A stretch of DNA of 64,000 nt from Rhodanobacteraceae bacterium (GCA_016717705.1 JADKFD010000009.1:1-64000), one strand, 5' to 3'. Positions 34,318-44,074 are shown, numbered from the stretch's first letter. The notes: a model not told the origin generated them from the letters alone. Translations and numbers: made by a program.

Positions 34318-36042
34318 ATGAACCTGCTTACGCGCCTGCTGTCCTCGATCTGGGTTGTCGCCACCGTCGTGTCGACACCTGCCCATGCCGCCTCGGTGGC
34401 CCCGGTTGCCGCCGAGCACGGCATGGTGGTGACTGCGCAGCATCTCGCCACCAAGGTTGGCGTGGATGTGCTCAAGCGCGGCGGCAACGCGGTCGATGCC
34501 GCGGTCGCGGTCGGTTATGCGCTGGCGGTGGTCTATCCGGCCGCCGGCAACCTCGGCGGCGGCGGCTTCATGACGCTGCATCTGGCTGACGGCCGCCAGA
34601 CTTTCATTGATTTCCGCGAAGTCGCGCCGCTCGCGGCGAGCGTCGACATGTATCTGGACGGTGCCGGCGAGGTCATTCCCGGACTGAGTACCCTGGGCTA
34701 CAAGGCGGTCGCCGTGCCCGGCACGGTTGCCGGCCTGGAACTGGCTCTCAGCCGCTACGGATCGATGCGCCGCGCGCAACTGATGGCTCCTGCCATCGAA
34801 CTGGCCGAGCGCGGATTCGTGCTCGACTCCGGCGATGTGCAGATGCTCGAGTCGGCTGCCGCACTGCTCGCCGCAGATCCGACCAGCGCGGCGATCTTCC
34901 TCGACGCCGGTGCGGCCCCGGGCGTTGGCGACAAACTGCGGCAGAAGGATCTCGCGCGCACGCTCAAGGCGATCGCCCGCCACGGCGCGGATGGCTTCTA
35001 CCGCGGCAAAGTGGCCGAAGCGCTGGTCGCCGCCAGCCGCGCCGACGGCGGCCTGCTGACCGCGCAGGACCTCAAGCAGTACCGTGCCATCGAACGCGAG
35101 CCGCTGCGTTGCGACTACCGCGGCTACCAGATCGTGTCGGCGCCACCGCCGAGTTCCGGCGGCGTCAGCGTATGCCAGATCCTGGGGATCCTGGAGGGCT
35201 ATCCGCTGGTCGAACTCGGCTTTCATTCGGCGCAGGCGGTGCATTACCAGATCGAGGCCATGCGCCACGCCTATGTCGACCGCAATTTCGAACTCGGCGA
35301 CCCGGCCTTCGTCGACAATCCGCTGGCGCACCTGCTCGATCGCGACTACGCGGCGCAGATCCGCACGCGCATCCAGCCGCAAAAGGCCGGCGTCTCGGCC
35401 GACCTCAAACCCGGGGTGGTCATCCACGAAGGCAGCAACACCACCCACTATTCGATTGCCGACAGCGCCGGCAACGCGGCTTCGGTCACCTACACGCTGA
35501 ACGACTGGTTTGGCGCGAAGGTCACTGCGAGCGGTACCGGGGTACTGCTGAACAACGAGATGGACGATTTCACCGCCAAGGTGGGCGCACCGAATCTGTA
35601 CGGGTTGATCCAGGGCGAGGCCAATGCCATCGCGCCGGGCAAGCGTCCGTTGAGTTCGATGAGCCCGACCATCGTCACCCGCGATGGCAAGCCGGTGATG
35701 GTGCTGGGCACACCCGGCGGCAGCCGCATCATCACCGCCGTGTTGCTGACCCTGCTCAACGTCATCGACTACGGCATGAACATCCAGGAAGCGGTCGACG
35801 CGCCGCGCTTCCATCACCAGTGGATGCCGGATGTGACTTATGTCGAGGACTATGCGCTGTCGCCCGACACCCGCGGCTTGCTGCTCGAATGGGGCCACAC
35901 ACTGGTGGAGCCGCAGCCGGACAACCATCTGGCGGCGATCCTGATCGGCGCACCCTCGCTGCGGGCGGCGCCGGTTTCCGGACTGCGTTTCTTCGGTGCC
36001 AATGATCCGCGCCGCGGTTCCGGGCTGGCGCTGGGGTATTGA
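34318..36042 (+). CDS. ggt: gamma-glutamyltransferase
   Basis: 574 residues. A signal peptide (about 1-24) exports it to the periplasm. The proenzyme autocleaves before the catalytic Thr in TTHYSIAD (T375), giving large and small subunits; the small-subunit motifs KRPLSSMSPT and GTPGGSRI are present, and the large subunit carries NLGGGGFM. It removes the glutamyl group from glutathione and related peptides or transfers it to acceptors. It stands alone, and starts 58 bp past the corrupted cupin start. Confidence 0.95.
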   Translation: MNLLTRLLSSIWVVATVVSTPAHAASVAPVAAEHGMVVTAQHLATKVGVDVLKRGGNAVDAAVAVGYALAVVYPAAGNLGGGGFMTLHLADGRQTFIDFREVAPLAASVDMYLDGAGEVIPGLSTLGYKAVAVPGTVAGLELALSRYGSMRRAQLMAPAIELAERGFVLDSGDVQMLESAAALLAADPTSAAIFLDAGAAPGVGDKLRQKDLARTLKAIARHGADGFYRGKVAEALVAASRADGGLLTAQDLKQYRAIEREPLRCDYRGYQIVSAPPPSSGGVSVCQILGILEGYPLVELGFHSAQAVHYQIEAMRHAYVDRNFELGDPAFVDNPLAHLLDRDYAAQIRTRIQPQKAGVSADLKPGVVIHEGSNTTHYSIADSAGNAASVTYTLNDWFGAKVTASGTGVLLNNEMDDFTAKVGAPNLYGLIQGEANAIAPGKRPLSSMSPTIVTRDGKPVMVLGTPGGSRIITAVLLTLLNVIDYGMNIQEAVDAPRFHHQWMPDVTYVEDYALSPDTRGLLLEWGHTLVEPQPDNHLAAILIGAPSLRAAPVSGLRFFGANDPRRGSGLALGY

Positions 36043-36172
36043 TCGTAGTCTGGAACCCCGCGGCGTCCGAAACCCCGCGGCGTCCGAGACCGCGACAGCG
36101 TCGACGAGTTCGCAGCCTGACCGATCACATCGCGTTACACTTCCCCGCGTGTTTCACTTCGGCGTCACGCCC

Positions 36173-38263
36173 ATGACCGGCCTGCGTCTGCTTGCACTCC
36201 TTGCGCTGTTCGCCGCCAGCACGACATCAGCGGTCAACCTGCAGATCCCTTCCGGCCATCCGCGCCTGTGGTTTGGCAACGCTGCGCGTCTGGCGCAGGC
36301 GCAGGCGTATTTCGGCACGACACCGTTCACGCCCGCCGGCGGCGACATCCAGTTCGAGCGCGCGCTGCGCGGCCTGCTGACCGCCAACAATGCCGATTGC
36401 GATGCCGCAGCGGCGCATCTGAATGCTTGGCTGGTCGAGAATCAGGGCAGTTTCCGCGATGCGCTGCGCCAGCAGGGCGAGGAACTGCTGGTGATCTACG
36501 ACTGGTGCCATCAGCGATTCACGCCGACGCAGATATCCACGCTGGTGACGCGCTGGAACAGTTACATGGACACCGAAATCGCCGACGATTTCGCCAATCA
36601 CGGCGCCGAAGCCAATAACTACTGGTGGGGCCGCACGCGCAACACCCTGATGTGGGGCATCACCAGCTTCGGCGAGAACGCGCGTGCCCAGGAGTACATC
36701 AACCACGCGCTGGACACCCGTTTCAGCAGTTGGTTTGCCAGTTGGTATCAGGATTTCGGCCGCGGCGGTGTGTTTCCGGAAGGCGCCGACTATGGCGTGG
36801 TGTCGCTCAGTTATCCGCTGATCCCCTTCGCCAGCGCGGCGGATTACGGTTACGACGCGTATGCACAGACGCCGTACTTCCGCGAAGCGATCTACGCGAT
36901 GTTGTATGGCACCACGCCGGGTCCGAGCACGATCAGCGGCAGCTTTTCCGGCGGGGCATTGGTATTCCCGTTCAACGACGACGAGAACTTCCACAACGGC
37001 GGCGTCATCAATACGCGCGAATACCTCGGCGACTTCGCCCGCTACATGGGGGCGCGCTTGCCCACTGGCGGCAACGCGCGTCACGCGCGCGCCTGGCTGA
37101 CGCAGACCAGTGGCGGTCGCCGCTGGCTGCTGGATGCGCTTGGTGGCAGCGGCAATGTCAGTGATTACAACGAGTTGCCGCTCGACTACTACGCGCCCGG
37201 CGCCGGCGTGCTGGACAGCCGCAGCAGCCACGACGGCAATGCCATGCAGGTGCACCTGCAATTGAACACGCCGGGGCACATCGAGCATCGCCACTACGAC
37301 GGCGGCAGCTTCCAGATCTGGCGCAAGGGCCGCTGGCTCAGTCGCGAGAGCGCCGGCTATTCCGACCAGTTGCGCGGGTTCATGAACAGCGGCAGCGTCG
37401 ACACCGAGCACCCGCTGGCGCACAACACGCTGTTGTTCGAAGCCTGGAATACCGGACGCTGGGTGGGCAGCGGACCGATCGTGATCCCGCCCGGCAATCC
37501 ACGCTTCGAAAACCCGCGCGGATTGCCCAACGTGACCCGGCTGCAGCACGAGCCACAGTTCAGCTTCGTCGCCGTCGACTACTCCGATGCCTATCGCAAC
37601 ATGCCCGACAGCCGGGTCGACTGGCCCTATGCCGACAAGGCCTGGCGTGAGTTCGTGTTCATTCGTCCGCTGCAGGCGCTGGTGATCCTCGATCGCATGC
37701 GCGGATCGGCCGACTCGCTGCTGCCCTGGTACAACGGCGGCGGCTGGCTGCTGAGCGGCCCGCATGTGAGCGCCGATCAGGTGCGCCGCACTTTCGTCAT
37801 GCACTTCGAGACGCAACCGGTTGCCGCGGGCAATCGTCTGTCGGCCAGCGTCGGCACGCAGACCGCCGAATTGATCACCCTGCTGCCGGCCGCACCGAGC
37901 TTTCGCATCGTCAACGAAGACCTGCCGGGCGACGAGCAGGCCGGGCAATTCCGTCTGGAACTCGATTCGGTGGGGACGTCCGACAGCTATTTCCTCAATG
38001 TCATCACCGGCTACGACGCGGGTGAGGCCGCCCTCAACGCCAGCCTGACCGACAACGGCGCCAGTTGGACGTTGACGCTGAGCCATCCGACGCGCGGCAA
38101 CGCCAGTCTGACGCTGTTGAAGGGCATGGCGTCGAGCGGCGGCAACCTGACCATCGGCGCAACGAGCACGCCGCTGCGCGCCGATGTGCAGGGGATCAGC
38201 GTGACCAGCGAACGGCCGGTCTGGGCGGATGCGGGCGCGGTTTTCGCAAACGGGTTCGAATAG
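36173..38263 (+). CDS. secreted heparinase II/III-like protein with C-terminal GFE tag
   Basis: 696 residues. A signal peptide (1-19, ending TTSA) is followed by an (alpha/alpha) toroid-like N-terminal part and a heparinase II/III-type beta-sheet part with HIEHRHYDGGSFQIWRKG, where His residues of this family sit, then TEHPLAHNTLLF. It is probably a polysaccharide lyase for uronic-acid-containing polymers, though substrate cannot be read. It ends AVFANGFE, the same C-terminal motif as two other secreted proteins here. ATG 36173 was chosen; GTG 36149 is another in-frame start but gives a poorer signal peptide. Confidence 0.85.
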   Translation: MTGLRLLALLALFAASTTSAVNLQIPSGHPRLWFGNAARLAQAQAYFGTTPFTPAGGDIQFERALRGLLTANNADCDAAAAHLNAWLVENQGSFRDALRQQGEELLVIYDWCHQRFTPTQISTLVTRWNSYMDTEIADDFANHGAEANNYWWGRTRNTLMWGITSFGENARAQEYINHALDTRFSSWFASWYQDFGRGGVFPEGADYGVVSLSYPLIPFASAADYGYDAYAQTPYFREAIYAMLYGTTPGPSTISGSFSGGALVFPFNDDENFHNGGVINTREYLGDFARYMGARLPTGGNARHARAWLTQTSGGRRWLLDALGGSGNVSDYNELPLDYYAPGAGVLDSRSSHDGNAMQVHLQLNTPGHIEHRHYDGGSFQIWRKGRWLSRESAGYSDQLRGFMNSGSVDTEHPLAHNTLLFEAWNTGRWVGSGPIVIPPGNPRFENPRGLPNVTRLQHEPQFSFVAVDYSDAYRNMPDSRVDWPYADKAWREFVFIRPLQALVILDRMRGSADSLLPWYNGGGWLLSGPHVSADQVRRTFVMHFETQPVAAGNRLSASVGTQTAELITLLPAAPSFRIVNEDLPGDEQAGQFRLELDSVGTSDSYFLNVITGYDAGEAALNASLTDNGASWTLTLSHPTRGNASLTLLKGMASSGGNLTIGATSTPLRADVQGISVTSERPVWADAGAVFANGFE

Positions 38264-38364
38264 TGCCGCGCGGCGCGTGAAAGACGGCGCCGGAACCGGG
38301 CCCAATTGCCTCGTATCCTTGTAGACTTCGCCGGGTATCCAAGATCAAGAGTGATCTCGCACCC

Positions 38365-41300
38365 ATGCATCGCCGCTCCCTGCTGCACCCGACCGCCGCC
38401 ATGGCACTCTGTCTTGCCACCCTCGTTGCCGGAACCAGCGGCCAGGAACAGTCCCTGCTCGATGCCACGCTGGCACAGGATCCCGGGGTTCCGAGGCCAA
38501 CCTTGCCGTATGTGGGCGTGCCCCAAGGCAGCATCGTCGCTGACGACTTCAACCGCCCGGACGGTCCCATCGGCCCACTCTGGACGGTGGTCGACGGGAG
38601 CTTCAATGTGGTCGGCAACCGTGCAGACGCCGGGTCATCCCTTTCGCGCGCACTGCTGACCGGGGCGGTGAGCTCGGTGGTCGAGATGGACATCGCCATG
38701 ACCGGCACCGGGACCGACTACGTCGCCGCCGTGCTCGACCAGGGCGCAGGCGCGTCCAACATCTTCGTCAAGGTGCAGAACAACGGCGGCACGCCGCTTT
38801 TCGACCGCGTCGGTTGCTACACGGGCAACAATGGGCCCAGCTTCGGGCTCGGCTTCTTCAGCCTGTCGACGCCGTTCGCGACCGCGCACATGCGCGTGTC
38901 GGTTGACGCATTGCGGGTGGTGACCCTGGAGCTCACCAACATCGATGGCGGTGCCGGTACGCAGACCTATGTCTGCACCGGCGCGCCGCCGGCAGAAGGC
39001 ACTGGCGCGGGCATCGGCAACTTCGCTGCAGGCCTGGGATTCATCGACAACTTCGCGGTGGATGGTGTAGCCGACGCCGACTTGTCCATCGTGATGACCG
39101 ATGCACCCGATCCGGTCGTTGCCGGCACCAACCTGACCTACACCGCGACGATGACCAACACCGGCCCGGGAGCCGCGCAGAACGCGCGCTTCACGGTGCC
39201 GCTGCCGGCGGGAACCACGCTGGTTTCGGCCACCCCGAGCGCCGGCGGCAGCTGTACCGCAGTCAGTCCGATCGTCTGCACCTGGGCCGGCGCCACCGCC
39301 AACGCTGCTGTACGCACGGCCAATATCGTCGCCACGGTCGCCGCCAATACCGCCAATGGCGCCTTCCTCAATTCCAGCGCCACGGCCGCTTCGGATACGC
39401 CCGACTCCGACCCGGCCGATAACGTGTCGACCGTATCGACCGCCGTGGTGACCAATGCCAATCTGTCGATGGCGCTCACCGACGCGCCGGATCCGGTCAT
39501 TGCCGGCACCCAGCTGACCTACACCGCGACAATGTCCCAGGGCGGCCCGTCGGATGCGCAGAACGCGCGCTTCAGCGTCGCCATCCCGGTCGAGAGCACC
39601 TTCGTATCGGCGGTGGCCTCGGCAGGCGGCGCGTGCGCCGGCACCACCACGGTGACCTGCACCTGGGCGGGCGCGACCGCAACCGGCGTGAACCGCAGCG
39701 CGACCATTGTCGTCAACGTGCTGGCCAACGTGACCCAGGGTAGTGTCATCGGCGCAACCGCTACGGCGACCTCCGACACCTTCGACCCGACCCTTGGCAA
39801 CAACATCGCCAACGCCACGACCACGGTCAATGCCAACGCCGATCTGACGATCACGCTGACCGATGGGCCCGACCCGGTGATTGCCGGCACCAATCTGACG
39901 TACGTCGCCACGCTGAACAATGCCGGCCCGTCCGATGCCCAGAACGCGGCGATCACGCTGCCGCTGCCGGCTGGCACCAGCCTGGTCTCGGCGGCGGCCA
40001 GCGCCGGTGGCAGTTGCAATGCCGCCAGCCCGGTGGTTTGCACCTGGCTCGGCGCGACGACGACGGCAACCACGCGCACCGCAACCATCGTCGCGTTGGT
40101 CAGCCCGGCGCAACTGGCGAACATCAGCGCCACGGCGACTGCCTCGTCCAGCACCAATGACCCCACGCCGGGCAACAACAGTGCCACGGCAACCACCACG
40201 GTCACCACCTCGGCCGACCTGTCGATCACGCTGACCGACGCGCCCGACCCGGTGATTGCCGGCACCAACCTGACCTACGTCGCGACGCTGAGCAATGCCG
40301 GGCCCTCGGATGCGCAGGGGGCTACCATTACGCTGCCGCTGCCGGCTGGCACCAGCTTTGTCTCGGCCGCGCCGAGCGCGGGTGGCAGTTGCAATGCCGC
40401 CAGCCCGGTCGTTTGCATCTGGGCCGGGGCGACGGCGCCGGCGGGCGTGCGCACGGTCGACATCGTCGTCGCGGTGTCCTCCGGCCAGACCGCCAACCTG
40501 AGCGCGACAGCCACCGCATCATCGACCACCAACGACCCGACCCCAGGCAACAACAGCGCGACCGCGGCCACCGTGGTCGAAGTCCGTGCCGACGTGGCGA
40601 TCACGTTGACCGACGCGCCGGATCCGGTAATCGCCGGTACCCAGCTGAGCTACACCGCGCTGGTCAGCAACGCTGGTCCGTCCGATGCGACCGCGGTGGT
40701 GGTGACGCTGCCGACGCCCACCAACACCAGCTTCGTCTCCGGCTCAGTCACCGGCGGTGGCAGTTGCGCCGGCAGCCCGGTGGTGTGCACGGTCAGCGGC
40801 AGCATGTTGCCGGGCAGTTCGCGCACCGTGACCATCGTGATGCTGGTGGCGGCTGCGGCTCCGGAAGGCAGCACGATCAGCGCCACGGCCACGGTATCGG
40901 CGGGCTCGCCGGATCCGAATGCGGCCAACAACAGCGCCAGCACCACCACCGCAGTGATCACCCGTGCCGATCTGGCGCTGACCTTCACCGCCTCGGTGCC
41001 CCAGGTGCTCATCAACGTCCCGGTGACCTTTACCGCCGTCAGCCTCAACCAGGGCCCGTCGGATGCGCAGGGCGTTTCAGTCACCGTCACGCTGACGCCG
41101 GACTTCCGCTACGCCGGTCACACCGCCACCGGTGCCACCTGCACCACGCCGCAGGTGGGCAATACCGGTGCGATCGTCTGCACCTGGGCGGGCGCCACGA
41201 TTCCGGGCGCGTCCCGCACTCTGGTCGTTACTGCCTTCAGCAACAACGAAGGCCCGACCGCGGTGAATGCCAGCACGACGTCGACCACCGTTGATCCGGA

Positions 41301-41442
41301 TACGGGCAACAACTTCGGCAGTATCACGGTCCAGGTCGGTTATCTGGTCGAGGAGATCCCGACCCTGAACGGCCTCGGTCTGATCCTGATGGGCCTGCTG
41401 TTCGGCTTGATCGGCATCGCCGCAGTGCGTCGCGACATGTAG
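38365..41442 (+). CDS. DUF11-repeat surface protein with IPTL-CTERM sorting signal
   Basis: 1025 residues. A signal peptide (about 1-26), an N-terminal beta-sandwich of about 200 residues, then six DUF11-type domains of about 115 residues each (about 230-1000), each opening D-(L/V)-(S/T/A)-I-x-(L/M)-T-D-x-P-D-P-V and carrying PLPAGT and a Cys pair. The tail IPTLNGLGLILMGLLFG plus TM helix and basic end matches IPTL-CTERM, recognised by an exosortase-like system. A large extracellular stalk or adhesin is likely. No sorting enzyme gene is in this window. Confidence 0.92.
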   Translation: MHRRSLLHPTAAMALCLATLVAGTSGQEQSLLDATLAQDPGVPRPTLPYVGVPQGSIVADDFNRPDGPIGPLWTVVDGSFNVVGNRADAGSSLSRALLTGAVSSVVEMDIAMTGTGTDYVAAVLDQGAGASNIFVKVQNNGGTPLFDRVGCYTGNNGPSFGLGFFSLSTPFATAHMRVSVDALRVVTLELTNIDGGAGTQTYVCTGAPPAEGTGAGIGNFAAGLGFIDNFAVDGVADADLSIVMTDAPDPVVAGTNLTYTATMTNTGPGAAQNARFTVPLPAGTTLVSATPSAGGSCTAVSPIVCTWAGATANAAVRTANIVATVAANTANGAFLNSSATAASDTPDSDPADNVSTVSTAVVTNANLSMALTDAPDPVIAGTQLTYTATMSQGGPSDAQNARFSVAIPVESTFVSAVASAGGACAGTTTVTCTWAGATATGVNRSATIVVNVLANVTQGSVIGATATATSDTFDPTLGNNIANATTTVNANADLTITLTDGPDPVIAGTNLTYVATLNNAGPSDAQNAAITLPLPAGTSLVSAAASAGGSCNAASPVVCTWLGATTTATTRTATIVALVSPAQLANISATATASSSTNDPTPGNNSATATTTVTTSADLSITLTDAPDPVIAGTNLTYVATLSNAGPSDAQGATITLPLPAGTSFVSAAPSAGGSCNAASPVVCIWAGATAPAGVRTVDIVVAVSSGQTANLSATATASSTTNDPTPGNNSATAATVVEVRADVAITLTDAPDPVIAGTQLSYTALVSNAGPSDATAVVVTLPTPTNTSFVSGSVTGGGSCAGSPVVCTVSGSMLPGSSRTVTIVMLVAAAAPEGSTISATATVSAGSPDPNAANNSASTTTAVITRADLALTFTASVPQVLINVPVTFTAVSLNQGPSDAQGVSVTVTLTPDFRYAGHTATGATCTTPQVGNTGAIVCTWAGATIPGASRTLVVTAFSNNEGPTAVNASTTSTTVDPDTGNNFGSITVQVGYLVEEIPTLNGLGLILMGLLFGLIGIAAVRRDM

Positions 41443-41744
41443 GCCGTGCGGTGAAGTCTCCGCACACCGCGGAGATTTCACCCATCGCTGAATCCTGAAG
41501 GGGCGGCCATTGGCCCGCTTTTCGTTGGTTCAGCGTCCTGGCCCGCCCCTGGCGTTGCGCTGATTCGCGCAACGAACGGTGGGAGCGGTCATCCGCGTAG
41601 CTTTCCGGGGGGCCGCGCGCCCCGGGCCGGGGCGGGCGGCCCGGGGGGGGGGGGGGGGGCGGGGCGGCGGGCCGGGGGGGTTGTCCGGAGGGTGAGAGGG
41701 GCTTTCCCGGCTGCCCGCAGTTAACCAGGTCAATACCTTACGGC
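41443..41744. other. gap with terminator hairpin, repeat remnants and a poly-G/C tract
   Basis: After the terminator hairpin come a partial family-B palindrome (GTGGGAGCGGTCATCCGCG, about 41580), a tract of G/C runs (41606-41690) of doubtful quality, and an inverted partial J repeat (TTACGGCATGTTCGGGGAG at about 41737). There is no gene. Confidence 0.6.
41450..41482 (+). terminator. terminator-like hairpin after the DUF11 gene
   Basis: A 14-bp stem, GGTGAAGTCTCCGC (41450-41463) with GCGGAGATTTCACC (41469-41482), one G-T wobble and a 5-nt loop, just past the stop. A T-run (TTTTCG at about 41518) follows only later. Confidence 0.55.
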
Positions 41745-42758
41745 ATGTTCGGGGAGGGCTGGGTGCAAGCCGCAACGCTTCGGGCACCACCGGGGCCGCC
41801 GGCAGCCGTAGACTCGGGAACTCCCATTCATCGCATCCCCGTCGCCGTGTGGCTGGCCATCAAACGTGAGCTTCGAGATCTGTTGTCGTTATGGCTGGTG
41901 CCCGGTCTTGCTGCGCTATTGCCGTGGCACTGGTGCTTGCGGCTGTACTGGTGGCTCGCGCGCAGCCGCCTGCTGATGCGCGAGGAAGTGGCAGGCAGCC
42001 GCGGCGGACGCCAGTTCCTCGGCCTGCCGCCGGGAGACGCCGTGTTCGACCGTCGTTTCCGCTTCGGCTTCCTGCTGGAGCATGCCGACGTGTTTCGCGC
42101 GCTTGGACGCGGCTGGAGGGGGCTGGCACGGACGATGCCCCTGCAGTCCGCTGCCGGCATCGAAGCCAGCGGCGGCCTGTGCTTCTTCTTCAACTTCAAT
42201 CAGGGCCTGCCTGCGCTGGCGACGCTGCGCGGTGCCGGTTTCGACGTGTACCTGGTGTATCGCTCGTTGAGCGCCCGCCCGCCCGGCGTCGGCTACCTGC
42301 GTTACGCCTACATGCGCCTGCGCCTGCACATGGTCGCGGTGGTCTGCGGCAACCAGGGTATCGGCACCGGTGGCGCGCGCGAACGCATTGCGCAGACGAT
42401 CGCCGGTGGCGGCCTGGTCTGCGTCGCCGCCGACACCCCACCCCGACCCGGCACCGGCCTGGTGCCGGTGCGCTTTCCCGGCGATCGCCCGGCGTGGTGG
42501 CGCAGTGGCGTGCTCAAGCTGGCGCTGCAGTTGCCAGGACCACGGCGCAGCTTCACGGTGAAGCTCGACTGGGACACCCGCCAGCGCGTGCTCGAACTGA
42601 CCACGCTGGCGCCAACCGAGCGCTTGTCGGAGCTGGTCCAGACCTTGAACGAGGAGTTCCTGACCACGCTGGAGCGGCAAGGCGAACTGTGGTTCTACTG
42701 GCCGGGTCCGCAGGGCTTCTTTCACTTTCCCGAAGGCGCGCGTCTGGATCAGGACTGA
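41745..42758 (+). CDS. LpxL-like acyltransferase-superfamily protein
   Basis: 337 residues as the longest frame. GTG at 41847 would give about 303 residues and is where family-like sequence starts (WLAIKRELRDLLSLW). A hydrophobic N-terminal helix is followed by a fold resembling lipid A/LpxL-type acyltransferases, ending with WFYWPGPQGFFHFPEGA. The catalytic His-x4-Asp is not evident: the equivalent stretch reads FFFNFNQG. It may be inactive or use another chemistry. It starts soon after a repeat and G/C tract, so the true N-terminus is uncertain. Confidence 0.7.
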   Translation: MFGEGWVQAATLRAPPGPPAAVDSGTPIHRIPVAVWLAIKRELRDLLSLWLVPGLAALLPWHWCLRLYWWLARSRLLMREEVAGSRGGRQFLGLPPGDAVFDRRFRFGFLLEHADVFRALGRGWRGLARTMPLQSAAGIEASGGLCFFFNFNQGLPALATLRGAGFDVYLVYRSLSARPPGVGYLRYAYMRLRLHMVAVVCGNQGIGTGGARERIAQTIAGGGLVCVAADTPPRPGTGLVPVRFPGDRPAWWRSGVLKLALQLPGPRRSFTVKLDWDTRQRVLELTTLAPTERLSELVQTLNEEFLTTLERQGELWFYWPGPQGFFHFPEGARLDQD

Positions 42759-42823
42759 CCTTGGTCAATAACCGTCCGGCGCCTGGGCGTAAGGTTCAAC
42801 CTAGGGCAGTCAGGAGCACGCAG

Positions 42824-43288
42824 ATGAACACGCTGAAGCAGGCGATGCCGACGCTGGCGCGCCACGAGGGCACCTGGGAGGGCCAGTACCGCTATTTCGA
42901 CGCCGACGGAATACTCGTCGATCAACACCGCTCGCGCCTGATTTGTCGTTTTCCCGACGACGGCCCTTACCCGTATCACCAGACCAATATCTACCGCTGG
43001 GCCGACGGCCGCGCAGAAACGCGCGATTTCCCGGCCACCTGGCGCGACGGCCGACTGCACTGGACCGCGGAAGGCAACCATGGCTGGGCGGTCGAAGTCA
43101 GCGAGGATCCGCGCGGGCGCACGTTGATGCTCTACTGGTCGCGACCGGAAACGCCGGGCTCATACCTGTACGAGATGATCCAGATCTCCGATTGCGGACG
43201 CTTTCGTGCGCGCATGTGGCAGTGGATCGAAGATGGGCAGGTCCGAATGCGCACGCTGATCGACGAACAGCGTGTCGACGAGGCCTGA
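42824..43288 (+). CDS. uncharacterised 154-residue protein (DUF3598-like)
   Basis: Soluble beta-rich protein, Trp-rich, with HEGTWEGQYRYFD at the start and alternating strands to RMWQWIEDGQVRMRTLIDEQ. This pattern suggests a lipocalin-like barrel as in DUF3598-type proteins; the match is by eye. ATG 42824 with CAGGAG 8 nt upstream is clear. It follows the LpxL-like gene by 65 nt and may share its transcript. Confidence 0.82.
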   Translation: MNTLKQAMPTLARHEGTWEGQYRYFDADGILVDQHRSRLICRFPDDGPYPYHQTNIYRWADGRAETRDFPATWRDGRLHWTAEGNHGWAVEVSEDPRGRTLMLYWSRPETPGSYLYEMIQISDCGRFRARMWQWIEDGQVRMRTLIDEQRVDEA

Positions 43289-43319
43289 CTCGCACTTGAG
43301 CGCAGCGGCGCGTCGGCTC

Positions 43320-43383
43320 TGGTAGAGCCGAGCTTGCTCGGCTTGGGCGTGCGTCAGGGCAGCGGAGCAAGCTCCGCTCTACA
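43320..43383. repeat. REP-like family E pair
   Basis: GGTAGAGCCGAGCTTGCTCG at 43321-43340 and GCGGAGCAAGCTCCGCTCTAC at 43362-43382 face each other, each internally palindromic, in the gap between convergent genes. Confidence 0.75.
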
Positions 43384-44074
43384 AGAGATTCACCTGGGTC
43401 ACCGCGGTACTGGTCAGCAGACCGAAGTGTCCGAGCACGAAGGTGTAGCTGCCCGCCTCGCCCGGAATCGTCGAAGAATGCACGCCGCCGACCGTACAGA
43501 TTCCGGTCGAGCAGACGATCTGGTCGCTCCACGATTTGATCGAATAAGCACGCGCGCCGAAGCTCTGACCCTGCAGTCCGTTGAGGAAGGGATTGCCGAC
43601 ACTCAGGCCCCAGGCGCCGCAGGTGCTGGTGATCACGTTGAACGGATAGCTGCCACAACTCCACAGGCCGCGGAAGCCGCCGGCGATGCCAACGAAGGTC
43701 TGCACTGACCCGGCCAGACCGAGCTTGCTGATTTCCCGCGCCGCCAACGTGACGCCCATTGAATGTCCGATGACGTCGATCTTGCCGGTGCAGGAGTTGC
43801 TCCTTGCCTGCGTCAGCGCGGTGGCCACCGGCGTTTCCTCGCTGCCGTAGTGGTCATTGCAGGCGGCGCAGATGGCACTACCCCAACTGGGCCGATAGAT
43901 CTGGCTGGCGCTGTACCCGCGGCGCAGCAGTTCGTTGTACGTGTTGTTGAAATCGGCCGGCTTGCCGGTATTGCCGTGCACCAGCACGACGTTGTCGACG
44001 CAAGCCGCGCCGGCTGCCATGCCGACACTCATCCCCAGACCGACCACCAGCAATGCGAGTACCTTGACGTTCAT
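43379..44074 (-). CDS. secreted lipase/esterase (alpha/beta hydrolase, lipase class 2-like)
   Basis: 231 residues with a signal peptide (about 1-23). The first strand VVLVHGNTGKPADF provides the oxyanion region, and the nucleophile elbow reads GHSMG. An Asp and His late in the chain (SWSDQIV, LGHFGLL) complete the triad by order. Several Cys pairs suggest disulfide bonds in the exported protein. Likely acyl-ester hydrolase acting outside the cytoplasm. Confidence 0.9.
   Translation of the reverse strand: MNVKVLALLVVGLGMSVGMAAGAACVDNVVLVHGNTGKPADFNNTYNELLRRGYSASQIYRPSWGSAICAACNDHYGSEETPVATALTQARSNSCTGKIDVIGHSMGVTLAAREISKLGLAGSVQTFVGIAGGFRGLWSCGSYPFNVITSTCGAWGLSVGNPFLNGLQGQSFGARAYSIKSWSDQIVCSTGICTVGGVHSSTIPGEAGSYTFVLGHFGLLTSTAVTQVNLL

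Noticed and set aside
39070..40980. Regularly spaced DNA repeats suggesting an array
   Set aside because: They are the coding sequence of DUF11 domains in one long open frame.
41640..41690. Terminator or regulatory G/C hairpin
   Set aside because: Mostly uninterrupted G and C runs; no credible stem with normal loop and T-run.
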